The notes under the pieces were generated by a model that was given only the letters and a program-made list of their open reading frames with translations, was not told the origin of the DNA and did not search any database. This document shows, piece by piece, positions 19,447-28,513 of a stretch of DNA of 64,000 nucleotides; position 1 is the stretch's first letter; the number at the start of each line of letters is the position of its first letter. The position numbers and the translations under genes are program-made. This stretch comes from Aquibacillus kalidii (GTDB taxonomy: Bacteria; Bacillota; Bacilli; Bacillales; Amphibacillaceae): the NCBI RefSeq assembly GCF_014280935.1, contig NZ_JACLZI010000035.1, forward strand, positions 1 to 64,000, written 5' to 3'.

Positions 19447-20505
19447 TTAATATTTACGTGTTGGAAGTAGCTCTTCAGCTTGATCCATTGTGTAAATACC
19501 TTCTTCAACAGATACACGCTTTTCAATTTTTTCACCCGCAAGGTGAGCCTCGATTAACTCAACCATTTGTGGTCCTGTTAATGGATTACATTCTACTGTA
19601 ACGTTCATTTTGCCATCAGCCATTGCTTCAAACGCACCTCTAACTGCGTCGACACCGATAATTTTAATATCCTCAGCTGGTTTCAAACCATATTCTTCAA
19701 TTGCTTGGATAGCACCAATTGCCATATCATCGTTATGGGAATAAAGTACATCGATATTTTCACCATCTGATTTTAAGAAGGCTTCCATAACCTCTTTACC
19801 TTTAGATCTTGTAAATTCACCTGTTTGTGATTTAATAATCTTAAATTTTTCTGGGTATTCGGAAATAACTTCTTCAAAACCTTCCTTACGATCTATTGCT
19901 GGTGCAGAGCCAACTGTACCTTGTAGCTCCACGATATTGATAGGACCTTCTTCGTCTTTGTATTCTTCAACCATCCAACGAGCTGCTTTTCTTCCTTCTT
20001 CAACGAAGTCTGAGCCCAAGAATGTTGCCCATAAAGAATCATCTTCAATATCTACAGCACGGTCAGATAGGAATACTGGAATTCCAGCATCTTTTGCCTC
20101 TTGTAATACCGTTTCAAACCCTGTTTCTACTACTGGTGAGAAAACAATTGCATCTACCTTTTGTGCGATAAAAGAACGAATAGCTTTTATTTGATTTTCT
20201 TGCTTTTGTTGTGCATCAGAGAATTTTAATTCATGTCCTGCGTCTTCAATTGCAGCTTTCATTGATTTCGTGTTAGCCGTTCTCCATTCACTCTCTGCAC
20301 CAACTTGTGAAAAACCAATAACTAACTTTTCACTATCTCCACCTTTATCTCCACTACTATCGGATCCACCGCTGTCTGTTTCCGTTGAATCAGATCCTCC
20401 GTTTTCACCACTTGACTTTTCTGATTCCCCTCCACATGCGGCAAGCACAAGAAGCAACAACATCATCAGAAGTACTAATACCTTTGAACTAAATAGTTTT
20501 TTCAT
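19447..20505 (-). CDS. Sugar-binding lipoprotein of ABC importer, YtfQ-like
   Basis: Extracellular substrate-binding lipoprotein (352 aa) of the periplasmic-binding-protein type I family. The lipobox LAAC ends the signal peptide at Cys24, followed by a Ser/Gly/Asp-rich tether. The body (IGFSQVGAESEWRTANTKSM, and later LYSHNDDMAIGAIQA) is characteristic of YtfQ/RbsB-like proteins. E. coli YtfQ binds galactofuranose; here arabinose or an arabinofuranoside is the likely ligand. It is the first gene of the operon, with an SD at AGGGAGG and a cre site upstream, so CcpA repression in the presence of glucose is likely. Confidence 0.88.
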   Translation of the reverse strand: MKKLFSSKVLVLLMMLLLLVLAACGGESEKSSGENGGSDSTETDSGGSDSSGDKGGDSEKLVIGFSQVGAESEWRTANTKSMKAAIEDAGHELKFSDAQQKQENQIKAIRSFIAQKVDAIVFSPVVETGFETVLQEAKDAGIPVFLSDRAVDIEDDSLWATFLGSDFVEEGRKAARWMVEEYKDEEGPINIVELQGTVGSAPAIDRKEGFEEVISEYPEKFKIIKSQTGEFTRSKGKEVMEAFLKSDGENIDVLYSHNDDMAIGAIQAIEEYGLKPAEDIKIIGVDAVRGAFEAMADGKMNVTVECNPLTGPQMVELIEAHLAGEKIEKRVSVEEGIYTMDQAEELLPTRKY

Positions 20506-20575
20506 ACCCTAAAAAACCTCCCTCATTTAGTACCAATCGATCAAATTTTGTTTTATCTCCAATTGGCTTGAGTTA

Positions 20576-20618
20576 ATTGTAAAACGCTTTCAACACTTTA
20601 TAAATGGAATCGCTTTCA
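20576..20618. promoter_or_regulatory. Putative cre sites between transporter and sensor operons
   Basis: TGGAATCGCTTTCA (20605-20618) fits the CcpA cre consensus TGNAANCGNWWNCA fully. A second cre-like element TTGTAAAACGCTTTCA lies at about 20577-20592, with CG centres 26 bp apart. Both sit upstream of the YtfQ-like gene. I could not place a convincing sigma-A promoter for that gene. Confidence 0.6.
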
Positions 20619-20776
20619 ATTAAATGGTGTATATTTTTGATTCTGAAAAAATCTATTGCATTATTTTGAATAATTATTGTATTTTTTTTAGTTTTTATTG
20701 AATTCTGTACAGTTTTATCCATAAATAGGATAGAATTAGTAAAAAAGTAATGACTGAAGATAGGGGAATCAAAAAA

Positions 20777-22477
20777 ATGAATGCGCTATCAAAAATGTCT
20801 AACCTAACTTTACGGACTAAATTTGTCATCGCTTTTGTTACACTGTTTGTTTGGCTTGCTGCAGCAAACAGTGTTCAAATCATTCTGTTTATCGGATATG
20901 TAAAACAATATAATGAGATGATGGAAACCATTACCCTTACCAATTCGATCAACGGAGTCCTGCTACATCAGCTTGATGATGAAATTCGCGATATAGTGTA
21001 CGGAAAAACCTCGTTCGAATCTGGCAATCAATATAAATTACTTGCACAAATGAATACGCATTTAGATGAAATTGAATTAGCAGACCAAAAAGATCGATTT
21101 AACGCAGATATTACAGAAGTAAGAAATACGTTAACTACAGCTAATGAATACGTTGATAAGCTTGGGGAACAAATTAAATTTAATGTGCCTGCAGAAGAAA
21201 AATACATCACACTCGAATACTTAGATATCATATCGGACTTAACAGATGAACAAGTACAAGAATTACTCCAATCAACATTAAAAGTGAGTGAGGAATCTAA
21301 ATCAAAAATTGTTTATAGTCTTAAAAGGGATATTTCCATTTATATAGGTGTATTTTCTATCGTCATCTTACTTTCCTTTATTTTCGCCTGGTATATTTCT
21401 GGAAGTATTGTCAAACCTATCCGTAGATTAAGAGAAAATGCTAATAAAATTGCAGATGGAAATTTAACCGTTGATGCCGTTGTCGTTAATTCCACTAATG
21501 AGATAGGCGATCTTTGTAGGTCCTATAACCGTATGTCAGATAATCTAAAAAAAATCATCCAGGATGTACGCGATACAAATGATGAAGTCATGTTATCATC
21601 AAAGGATATCCATCACAGCATTCAAGAAAATCAGATGGCTGGTGAAGAAGTTGCCAACGCCACTCAGGCAATTTCTATTAATCTTCAAAAACAAGATGAA
21701 ATAATCAAACAATCCTCATCAACTTTTGAACAGTTATTTGAACATTATCGTATAATGCAAAGCAAATCTGACCAGATAAAAAGCGAGTATACGGATCTTT
21801 ATTCGTTCGAAACTATGAATCAAGAAGAATTTGATAAACTTTCTTTTCAATTTGATCATTATCGTTTGGTTGCTGAAAAAATCGAGGAAGACGTTAAAAG
21901 GATGATCCGGTTTTCTAATGATTATTTAAATACTCATAAGTTGTCCAGTGTTATTCTTAGGGAAATTCAGTTATTAATAGATACGATGGACATAAAAACC
22001 ATAGATAAATCTCTAGAGGAAAAGTGGATAATTTTCACTAAAAAAATAGATGAGCTAATCGATGAATTTTCACATAGCGATCAGAATCTACAAATGACTT
22101 TGGCTAATCTGCAGTTACCACTTCAGGCTTTACAAGAAAACACGCAGCTTTTAAAAACGACAAATGAACAAACCAATTATCGTTCTGACCAAATGAAACA
22201 AAGATTTCAATCTATCTTGTCAATGAATGATGATGTATATTTCCAAATAAATCACATTAATAAATCCATTCACGATGCCATACTATACATGGAGTCTCTT
22301 CGTCATTCTTTTGAAAATCTAGAAAAACACTCTAATCTTAATAAAGATGAAGTTGCTGCTATTGCTGCCATGGGGGAAGAACAGCTTGCTACAATTGAGG
22401 AAGTATCGGAAGCTTCATCAAAACAAGTGGATAGAATATCGAGAATGAAAGATAGTATACGGCAATTCACTTTATAA
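20777..22477 (+). CDS. HAMP-containing MCP-like membrane protein without the signalling tip
   Basis: Membrane sensor-like protein of 566 aa. ATG 20777 is preferred because AGGGGA lies 9 bases upstream. A helix (about 15-40), an extracellular helical region (about 45-190), a second helix (about 190-210) and a HAMP domain (about 211-265, with KPIRRLRENANKIADGNL) precede a long coiled coil. The C-terminal half matches chemoreceptor-style adaptation helices (EEQLATIEEVSEASSKQVDR), but the highly conserved hairpin tip that binds CheA/CheW (core of the type NLLALNAAIEAARAGE) is not present. It heads the plus-strand cassette, 82 bp before the histidine kinase. It may be a degenerate chemoreceptor acting as an accessory sensor; no function is demonstrated. 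Confidence 0.75.
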   Translation: MNALSKMSNLTLRTKFVIAFVTLFVWLAAANSVQIILFIGYVKQYNEMMETITLTNSINGVLLHQLDDEIRDIVYGKTSFESGNQYKLLAQMNTHLDEIELADQKDRFNADITEVRNTLTTANEYVDKLGEQIKFNVPAEEKYITLEYLDIISDLTDEQVQELLQSTLKVSEESKSKIVYSLKRDISIYIGVFSIVILLSFIFAWYISGSIVKPIRRLRENANKIADGNLTVDAVVVNSTNEIGDLCRSYNRMSDNLKKIIQDVRDTNDEVMLSSKDIHHSIQENQMAGEEVANATQAISINLQKQDEIIKQSSSTFEQLFEHYRIMQSKSDQIKSEYTDLYSFETMNQEEFDKLSFQFDHYRLVAEKIEEDVKRMIRFSNDYLNTHKLSSVILREIQLLIDTMDIKTIDKSLEEKWIIFTKKIDELIDEFSHSDQNLQMTLANLQLPLQALQENTQLLKTTNEQTNYRSDQMKQRFQSILSMNDDVYFQINHINKSIHDAILYMESLRHSFENLEKHSNLNKDEVAAIAAMGEEQLATIEEVSEASSKQVDRISRMKDSIRQFTL

Positions 22478-22559
22478 AAATCCGACTTTATAACCAAAGA
22501 AAGCGTATTCATATATGTTATAATAAATGCTAGAATGAAAAGACTGGATGGTAAATTCT

Positions 22560-24296
22560 ATGAAAATAACAAAATGGGTCGACTCCAGTTTACGTACAAA
22601 AATGTTAGTCATGTTTGTCATTTTAACGATAACTCCCCTCATTTTTGTAGGACTGATATCTTACTCCAAATCATATAATATTGTCTCGGAACAATCTCAA
22701 AAGCTAGCCCAGTTAAAGGCAGATGAATTGACAAGGGACATTGATGTTCTGTTCCAAGATATTAATAGATTTAATGAGATTAGTGAACAGCAGAGCACTG
22801 TACAATTTTTAATAAATCAAGAAGATACCTATGAGGAAGCAAAAGAAATATTAAATATGTTTAATTTCTATCGTGAAAGCTACCCCTCCAGTTCTAGCAT
22901 CTTTGATATTCGAATTACCAGTAATGATGGTAAAGCAATAAGCGAAAAAAGAGGCGTCTATCAAATAGAACATACACCCTCAGACGATTCTAGCTATGAA
23001 ATACTTCGCCAAAATCCGAACACTTCTTTAATAGCGCAAACGGAACAAAATGGGTTTCCGGCCATTTCCATTACAAGAACGATTGTATGGGATGTCACGG
23101 ACACCGTCATTGGTTACACGACAATATTAATCGACGCAGCGACAATTGAAGATATACTACATAAAGCCAAGATTGGCAACTCAGGATCTTTTTATATTCA
23201 AGAAAAAAATGGCACTATTTTATTTGAAGAAACACCCAAACACAGTAACCCAAATCGAGCTATTACAACTATTCTACAGGATACGCAATCTGGACACTTT
23301 GTCAATGACTCCTCTACCTTCTTTGTGTTCCAGACATCTAAGATGACTGGTTGGAAAGTCATCGGATACGCACCTGTGAAAGAGATAATGAAGGATGCCA
23401 ATGAAATTCGTAGTTTAATCATTTTAAGTGTAATGTCAAGTATTGTATTTACGATCGGGCTCTATTTTTTCATCTCTAATCGATTAATCCTACCGATCCG
23501 CAACCTAAAGAACAGAATGAAACAAGCGTCTCAAGGTAATTTTGATGTTAAAGTAGTAAATGATGGTGGAGATGAAATTGCTGATCTCGGTAACAGCTTC
23601 AATATTATGATTAGTAAAATTAAATCCTTACTTCAAAAAAGTATTGAGGAACAAAAACAACTGAAAATAGCCGAATTCCGTGCCATGCAAGCACAAATTA
23701 ATCCTCATTTTTTATATAACACATTAGACACCATTATTTGGATGGTGGAATCAAAGAAAAGTTCACAAGTAATCGGAATTACAAAAGCATTATCACAATT
23801 TTGCCGTATCTCTCTTAGTAAAGGGAAAGATTGGATAACGATTGAAGATGAAATAGAACATATCCGAAACTATTTAATCATTCAAAAGGTGAGGTATGAA
23901 GATATACTAGAAGTTTCTTTTCACCTCAATGATGAAATTTATCGGTATCGAATGATGAAATTACTGCTTCAACCCTTAGTAGAAAATGCAATTTATCATG
24001 GGATTAAGAATAAACGTGGCAAAGGATTTATTCGAATAAAAGGTGACTTTGACCAGGATGGTAACATTTGTATCGATATCATCGATAACGGAATTGGAAT
24101 GGACGAACAACGATTAGATGAGATTCGTAAACAATTAACTCTCGGTATCCCTTTTGACAACAGGAAGGGTGGATTCGGGATGATCAATGTTCAGCAGAGA
24201 ATTAGACTATACTACGGGGAACCCTATGGTCTTACTATTAATAGCTGGTACGGGTCTGGTACAAGAATTTGTTTAAGAATTCCAGCAGAGGAGTGA
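22560..24296 (+). CDS. YesM-type sensor histidine kinase (AraS-like)
   Basis: Membrane histidine kinase of the LytS/YesM group. N-terminal helix (about 15-40), an extracellular sensor of dCache type (about 40-280), a second helix, HAMP (with LPIRNLKNRMKQASQGNFDV), the His_kinase block with phospho-acceptor His383 in INPHFLYNTLDTIIW, and a C-terminal HATPase with the N-box LVENAIYHGI and GIGMDEQRL. ATG 22560 follows GGATGG by 8 bases; an in-frame ATG at 22548 is the alternative. It overlaps closely with the response regulator gene (3-bp gap). In Geobacillus stearothermophilus, AraS of this type senses arabinose together with AraP and signals to AraT to induce an arabinose ABC importer; the same role fits here. 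Confidence 0.88.
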   Translation: MKITKWVDSSLRTKMLVMFVILTITPLIFVGLISYSKSYNIVSEQSQKLAQLKADELTRDIDVLFQDINRFNEISEQQSTVQFLINQEDTYEEAKEILNMFNFYRESYPSSSSIFDIRITSNDGKAISEKRGVYQIEHTPSDDSSYEILRQNPNTSLIAQTEQNGFPAISITRTIVWDVTDTVIGYTTILIDAATIEDILHKAKIGNSGSFYIQEKNGTILFEETPKHSNPNRAITTILQDTQSGHFVNDSSTFFVFQTSKMTGWKVIGYAPVKEIMKDANEIRSLIILSVMSSIVFTIGLYFFISNRLILPIRNLKNRMKQASQGNFDVKVVNDGGDEIADLGNSFNIMISKIKSLLQKSIEEQKQLKIAEFRAMQAQINPHFLYNTLDTIIWMVESKKSSQVIGITKALSQFCRISLSKGKDWITIEDEIEHIRNYLIIQKVRYEDILEVSFHLNDEIYRYRMMKLLLQPLVENAIYHGIKNKRGKGFIRIKGDFDQDGNICIDIIDNGIGMDEQRLDEIRKQLTLGIPFDNRKGGFGMINVQQRIRLYYGEPYGLTINSWYGSGTRICLRIPAEE

Positions 24297-24299
24297 CAC

Positions 24300-25850
24300 A
24301 TGTTGAAAAAGGTATTTCTTATTGACGATGAAATGATTATCCGTAAAGGGATCGCTAATGGAATTGATTGGAAGGAAGAAGGATTCGAATATTGTGGAGA
24401 TGCTCCTGATGGCGAAGTTGCTTTACCATTAATTGAGCAGTGTAAACCAGATATAGTCATTACTGATATTAAAATGCCATTTATGGATGGATTGCAAATT
24501 AGTAGAATTCTTCGGGAAAAAATGCCTTCTGTTAAGATTATCATTTTAAGTGGTCATGATGAATTTGAATATGCAAGAGAAGCAATCCGTATTCGAGTGA
24601 CCGAATACTGTCTAAAACCACTAAGTGCTTCTGACTTGCTCCACACCCTTCATAAAGTATCTGCACAAATTGACAAAGAACAAATACAAGAACGAAAATA
24701 CAATGATTTAAAAACAAAAGCATTACAAAATTTGTCGATATCAAAAGATAAATTTCTTATTGATTTATGTGATGGTGTCTACTCCACCTCAGATGCTATA
24801 AAACATGCCTCTGAGTTGGGAATCGACATTATTGCTAGCTATTATTTCATTGTTATCATAGAATCTAAGCAGCTTCGTTCTATTGACACCGACTGGATTA
24901 AAGAAGGCTATACCTGCTTGACCTTTTGGAAAAATACGAAAGAAAAGGTCTTTATTTTTCAAGGTACATCTCTTGACCAACTGGAACAGGCAGCAACCAA
25001 CATTCGGAAAAAAATGCAGTCTAGAGAAGAATCCATCTGTTTTGGTATTGGAAAAATCGAAAATAGAATACAAGGGATTTCCTTGTCTTATGCCGAGGCA
25101 CAAGAGGAAAAAAGCTATGCTCGTATCATCTATAAATATAATAAACAAGCGACAGGTGATGATTTGCAATCGAAAAAAGAATTACATCATTCCTTTAATC
25201 GTAAGGAACTCATCCAATTTTTAAAGTTTGGAAACATTGGACAAATTAAAGAGTTTTCTAAATCTTATTCTTCCTATTTACAGACATCTACTATCCATTC
25301 TCCCTTACTCTATTATTATTTTTTAATGGATTTTACGATAACAATCACCCATTTTATTAAGGAAATGGACAATGATTCAGGTGATGTACTAGGTCAAATT
25401 AAAGATAAGGAGATGCGTGCAAGTTGGATTAGAGAATACCAAGAAGTGATCACATATATGGAAGAGGTCTTGTCTATTGTCATTGGCTCACGTGATCAAA
25501 CGAATAGTAAGTACGGAACGATTATTCAAAAAACAAAAGAATATATTTTAGAAAACTTTGCTGATCCTAAATTGTCACTGCAAACTTCTGCTGCAAAAGT
25601 TAATGTAAGTGCATCTTATTTGAGTCATATGTTTAGCAATGAAACGGGGCAAACACTAACTGAATTTTTAACCAATACGAGAATTGAACGTGCTAAAGAA
25701 TTGTTAAAAACAACGAATGATAAAACTTATGAGATCGCTTATAAAGTTGGCTATAGTGATTCTCATTACTTTTGCCATTCATTCAAGAAAGTGACAGGAA
25801 TGACAACAAAAGCGTTTAAAAATAGTGGGGAAATTATCCCGATTAAATAA
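24300..25850 (+). CDS. YesN-type response regulator with AraC DNA-binding domain (AraT-like)
   Basis: Two-component response regulator (516 aa). The receiver domain has the acidic pair DD (9-10), phospho-acceptor Asp56 in IVITDIKMPFMDG and a conserved Lys in LKPLS (about 107). A long central region typical of YesN proteins links to a C-terminal AraC/XylS double helix-turn-helix (about 415-510; LSLQTSAAKVNVSASYLSHM, then AYKVGYSDSHYFCHSFKK). A good SD (AGAGGAG) lies in the end of the kinase gene. It probably activates the divergent transporter/GH43 operon in response to arabinose-type sugars. Confidence 0.9.
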   Translation: MLKKVFLIDDEMIIRKGIANGIDWKEEGFEYCGDAPDGEVALPLIEQCKPDIVITDIKMPFMDGLQISRILREKMPSVKIIILSGHDEFEYAREAIRIRVTEYCLKPLSASDLLHTLHKVSAQIDKEQIQERKYNDLKTKALQNLSISKDKFLIDLCDGVYSTSDAIKHASELGIDIIASYYFIVIIESKQLRSIDTDWIKEGYTCLTFWKNTKEKVFIFQGTSLDQLEQAATNIRKKMQSREESICFGIGKIENRIQGISLSYAEAQEEKSYARIIYKYNKQATGDDLQSKKELHHSFNRKELIQFLKFGNIGQIKEFSKSYSSYLQTSTIHSPLLYYYFLMDFTITITHFIKEMDNDSGDVLGQIKDKEMRASWIREYQEVITYMEEVLSIVIGSRDQTNSKYGTIIQKTKEYILENFADPKLSLQTSAAKVNVSASYLSHMFSNETGQTLTEFLTNTRIERAKELLKTTNDKTYEIAYKVGYSDSHYFCHSFKKVTGMTTKAFKNSGEIIPIK

Positions 25851-25865
25851 TGGAGGAGGGTTACC

Positions 25866-26852
25866 ATGATAAGTCGTAGGTTCTTAAAATTCGCCATCGT
25901 ATTGATTGGTATTTCTGTTGTCCTTTGCACTTATCCAACCCTTTTCCATTCTCCAAAAACGAATAACGTGTTCAAATCAGCTAATGAAAACCCAACTGAT
26001 ATAGAAGAAAAGCCAACCTATGCGGTTATCTATCCACTTGCACACCCTTTCTTTGAGAAGGTAACAAAAAACGCAAGAAATACTGCTGAATCATTAGGTG
26101 TTAACCTGATTATACGTGCTCCTGGAACTTCTTCTGTAGAGGAACAAGTAAGAATTTTCAACCAGTTAATTAAGGAAGATGTAGACGGAATCGCCATTGG
26201 ACCAACTGATCCCGGAGTGCTCACCCCCCTCATTGATAAAGCGATGGACCTTGGCATTAATGTAATTTGTTTTGATACGGATGCCCCTAAAAGTAAGCGG
26301 CTTTCCTATATCGGTACAGATAATCTAGCAGCAGGTAAACATTTAGGTGATACCGTTGCTAAACTATTAAATCAAAAAGGTAAGGTAATAGTTAGTTCCG
26401 GACTTTCTACGATGGATAATTTAAACACTCGAATTGAGGGTTTAAAAGGAAGCTTTCGTAACTATCCAGATATGGAAATCATGGAGATAAGCTATAGCAA
26501 CGGAACACCTGCCAACACACTCAAAAATATAGAAAAGATGGTAGCAAGTCACCCAGATTTTGATGCCTTAGTTGGGATTGATTCTCTTTCTGGACCAGCT
26601 GCCATAACCGTTTGGAAAGCACAAGGGATAAAGAAAACCTCTGTTACTTTTGATGATCTCCCTATTATTTTAGAAGGAGTAACAAACCATCATGTAACAA
26701 GTGCTATTTCCCAAAATCAAGGTGCTTGGGGCCACTTAATCGTTGAACGATTGAACCAAGCAAATTATGGTCAAACTATTCCTAAAATCGAGATAACCAA
26801 GACAGTTGAGATTACTGCTGATACAATTGATACCCATCTCTCTCCCCACTAA
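25866..26852 (+). CDS. Sugar-binding protein, probable extracellular sensor partner (AraP-like)
   Basis: 328-aa periplasmic-binding-protein type I family protein (YAVIYPLAHPFFEKVTKNAR; later GIDSLSGPAAITVWKAQG). It starts with a hydrophobic helix (about 8-25) but the Cys there is preceded by VVL, not a lipobox, so it is probably anchored by an uncleaved signal sequence rather than lipid. It follows the response regulator by 15 bp with SD GGAGGAGGG and belongs to the sensor operon rather than the transporter. Known AraP-type proteins present sugar to the histidine kinase, so that role is inferred. It could alternatively be a second substrate-binding protein for the importer. Confidence 0.8.
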   Translation: MISRRFLKFAIVLIGISVVLCTYPTLFHSPKTNNVFKSANENPTDIEEKPTYAVIYPLAHPFFEKVTKNARNTAESLGVNLIIRAPGTSSVEEQVRIFNQLIKEDVDGIAIGPTDPGVLTPLIDKAMDLGINVICFDTDAPKSKRLSYIGTDNLAAGKHLGDTVAKLLNQKGKVIVSSGLSTMDNLNTRIEGLKGSFRNYPDMEIMEISYSNGTPANTLKNIEKMVASHPDFDALVGIDSLSGPAAITVWKAQGIKKTSVTFDDLPIILEGVTNHHVTSAISQNQGAWGHLIVERLNQANYGQTIPKIEITKTVEITADTIDTHLSPH

Positions 26853-26991
26853 TCATCCGAACTGTTACATAGGACATACCTTCCATTGCATATGATGAAA
26901 GTAAAAAAACAAATGGAAGGTAGGGCCTAGGAATTCCAGAATTCCTATCCCTTCCCTTTCTGTAGAAGTCACGGTAAAGGAGATGTTTTAG

Positions 26992-27639
26992 GTGGCAACT
27001 TTAAAATTCCTCTCCCATAAGCAAATTCATTCCTATTACATAGAAAATATCACCACACCTTTAGCAAAAGTCCGAAAACAAGCTTACGAACAGCGCGTCC
27101 CTTTCTTATTCAAAGTAGAAGAACAAGATGGCAAATATTTTTTAATGAGTGGATTTCGGTTCTATGATTCCTATAAGCAATTAGAAAGTCAGCGCTTAAT
27201 TCCTTGTCTAGTAAAAAAAGCTAACAACACGGAACCAGATAGGATTGTGAAGGTGTTAAAGCAAGGAGTGAACCATGAAGGAACGAATTGGCGGTTTAAG
27301 TATCACCTTATTAACCGTTTAGTTAAGGTTCACAGAATGGATTGTCAGTCGATCGCATTCCAACTTGGTAAAGACGAATCGTATATTAGAGGCTTCTTAC
27401 TAGATAGTGAAATACCAGATTATTTTAAAGAACGAGCTATTCGGTCCAATACTTCGGATCTAATCCAGTCTATTTATTTACACCCTGCTATTCCAGATAG
27501 GGATAAACTTGATTTCTATCAATTAGCTATATCCGGTAATTTATCTAACTGGCAATTCTATCTGTTAATGAGCAGTTATTACTCGATGTACACGAGTATT
27601 TATGGTCATCCATTTGCCCATTATCGTCTTGTGTTCTAG
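26992..27639 (+). CDS. ParB/Spo0J-like orphan protein, function unknown
   Basis: 215 aa, GTG start with AAAGGAG 9 bases upstream. The N-terminal half (KYFLMSGFRFYDSYKQLESQ) has the outline of a ParB nuclease-like fold, and the middle (IAFQLGKDESYIRGFLLDSE) resembles the KorB/ParB helix-turn-helix, but the key ParB motif GERR is not clear. No ParA partner or parS site was seen nearby. I do not recognise a specific family; a DNA-binding regulator is plausible. It is separated from the sugar operon by a 139-bp gap and reads alone. Confidence 0.6.
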   Translation: MATLKFLSHKQIHSYYIENITTPLAKVRKQAYEQRVPFLFKVEEQDGKYFLMSGFRFYDSYKQLESQRLIPCLVKKANNTEPDRIVKVLKQGVNHEGTNWRFKYHLINRLVKVHRMDCQSIAFQLGKDESYIRGFLLDSEIPDYFKERAIRSNTSDLIQSIYLHPAIPDRDKLDFYQLAISGNLSNWQFYLLMSSYYSMYTSIYGHPFAHYRLVF

Positions 27640-27683
27640 ACAAAGTCGGACTACTTTCGAACAGTCAGTAAGTCTGGCTGTAC

Positions 27684-27980
27684 TTATCTATCCTTTTGCC
27701 TTTTCAAAATGGTATGTTGCAATGGCACCCCACCCATGGGTACATTTGTTTCTTGTAACAGATACTTTTTTCCATCTATAAGGAACTCACCATTCCCTTG
27801 GTAGTGAACCGCTCTCCCTTGATCTTCTAATTCTTTACAGATCGCTTTCTGGTAGTCAGTTAAATTCGTATAGCGTTCGTCAAGATCCAATGTAATATTA
27901 CCTTTTCGGTATCCCATTAGCCAATTTAATCCAAAAAATACTAGTAACATTACAATCACGATGATAGCTATTTCTAGCAT
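27684..27980 (-). CDS. Small membrane-anchored protein, 98 aa
   Basis: One N-terminal helix (about 3-23) is followed by a soluble domain of about 75 residues ending KRQKDR. No family recognised. The reading frame is open from a normal ATG, the coding bias is ordinary, and it is convergent with the ParB-like gene. Function unknown. Confidence 0.55.
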   Translation of the reverse strand: MLEIAIIVIVMLLVFFGLNWLMGYRKGNITLDLDERYTNLTDYQKAICKELEDQGRAVHYQGNGEFLIDGKKYLLQETNVPMGGVPLQHTILKRQKDR

Positions 27981-28132
27981 CTAATCTCCCCCGTATTGCC
28001 AATTTATTTCCACTTATTAATACGGTTTGACTTCAAATAAAGTTTCATTTCTAATAAGCATTAGGTTCTTTTCATTACAAAGTTGCTTCTAACGCATTTT
28101 GTATAGAATCACCAGTAAGTATTTTCTTATAT

Positions 28133-28385
28133 TTACTTATTTGATGGGTGCGATGTGTCACTAGGAAGCATCCCTTGTCCTGTGGGAAAGGAACAGTCTG
28201 AAGATCCCACAGGTAGCGAGGGGACTACTTGAACAATCATCTTTGCGCCCTTGCACCGAGGAAGCCCACTTCGAAGCGTTACTAGCAGACGCAGGTGCAT
28301 GCACTTTTGCGAGCGAGGAAGCTGAAGCGTTCCCCACGGAAAGCGAGTGTTTTTCCGCAGCGTCGGATTTGCACTCAACTAATTA
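28133..28385. repeat. GC-richer Bacillaceae-type intergenic repeat element
   Basis: A stretch of about 250 bp, visibly richer in GC than its surroundings, contains the inverted repeat CCTGTGGGA (28179-28187) / TCCCACAGG (28205-28213) and the blocks GAGGAAGCTGAAGCGTTCC and CGGAAAGCGAGTG. Elements with this wording recur between genes in many Bacillaceae genomes as I remember them. Open frames through it are not credible as proteins. Confidence 0.65.
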
Positions 28386-28473
28386 AAAAATAAGAAGTTA
28401 CTGCAGATTTTATCTCAATTGCGTCATAAGCAGTATTAGTTACGTAAAAGTGTGTTTTAAAAATTGAAACAAA

Positions 28474-28500
28474 AAACCAAATCACAGTGATTTGGTTTTT
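28474..28500 (-). terminator. Bidirectional terminator after the chromate transporter pair
   Basis: AAACCAAATCA and its complement form an 11-bp stem with a three-base loop, with T-runs on both strands. It lies just past the stop of the chromate transporter gene. Its core palindrome CCAAATCACAGTGATTTGG also occurs at 59153-59173. Confidence 0.8.
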
Positions 28501-28513
28501 CCACTACCTAAAG

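Noticed and set aside
21028-21231. Small minus-strand gene opposite the MCP-like gene
   Set aside because: No ribosome binding site and it lies wholly within a supported coding region.
28133-28378. 81-residue open frame on the minus strand
   Set aside because: It lies inside a Bacillaceae-type intergenic repeat with inverted stems and has no plausible ribosome binding site or family.
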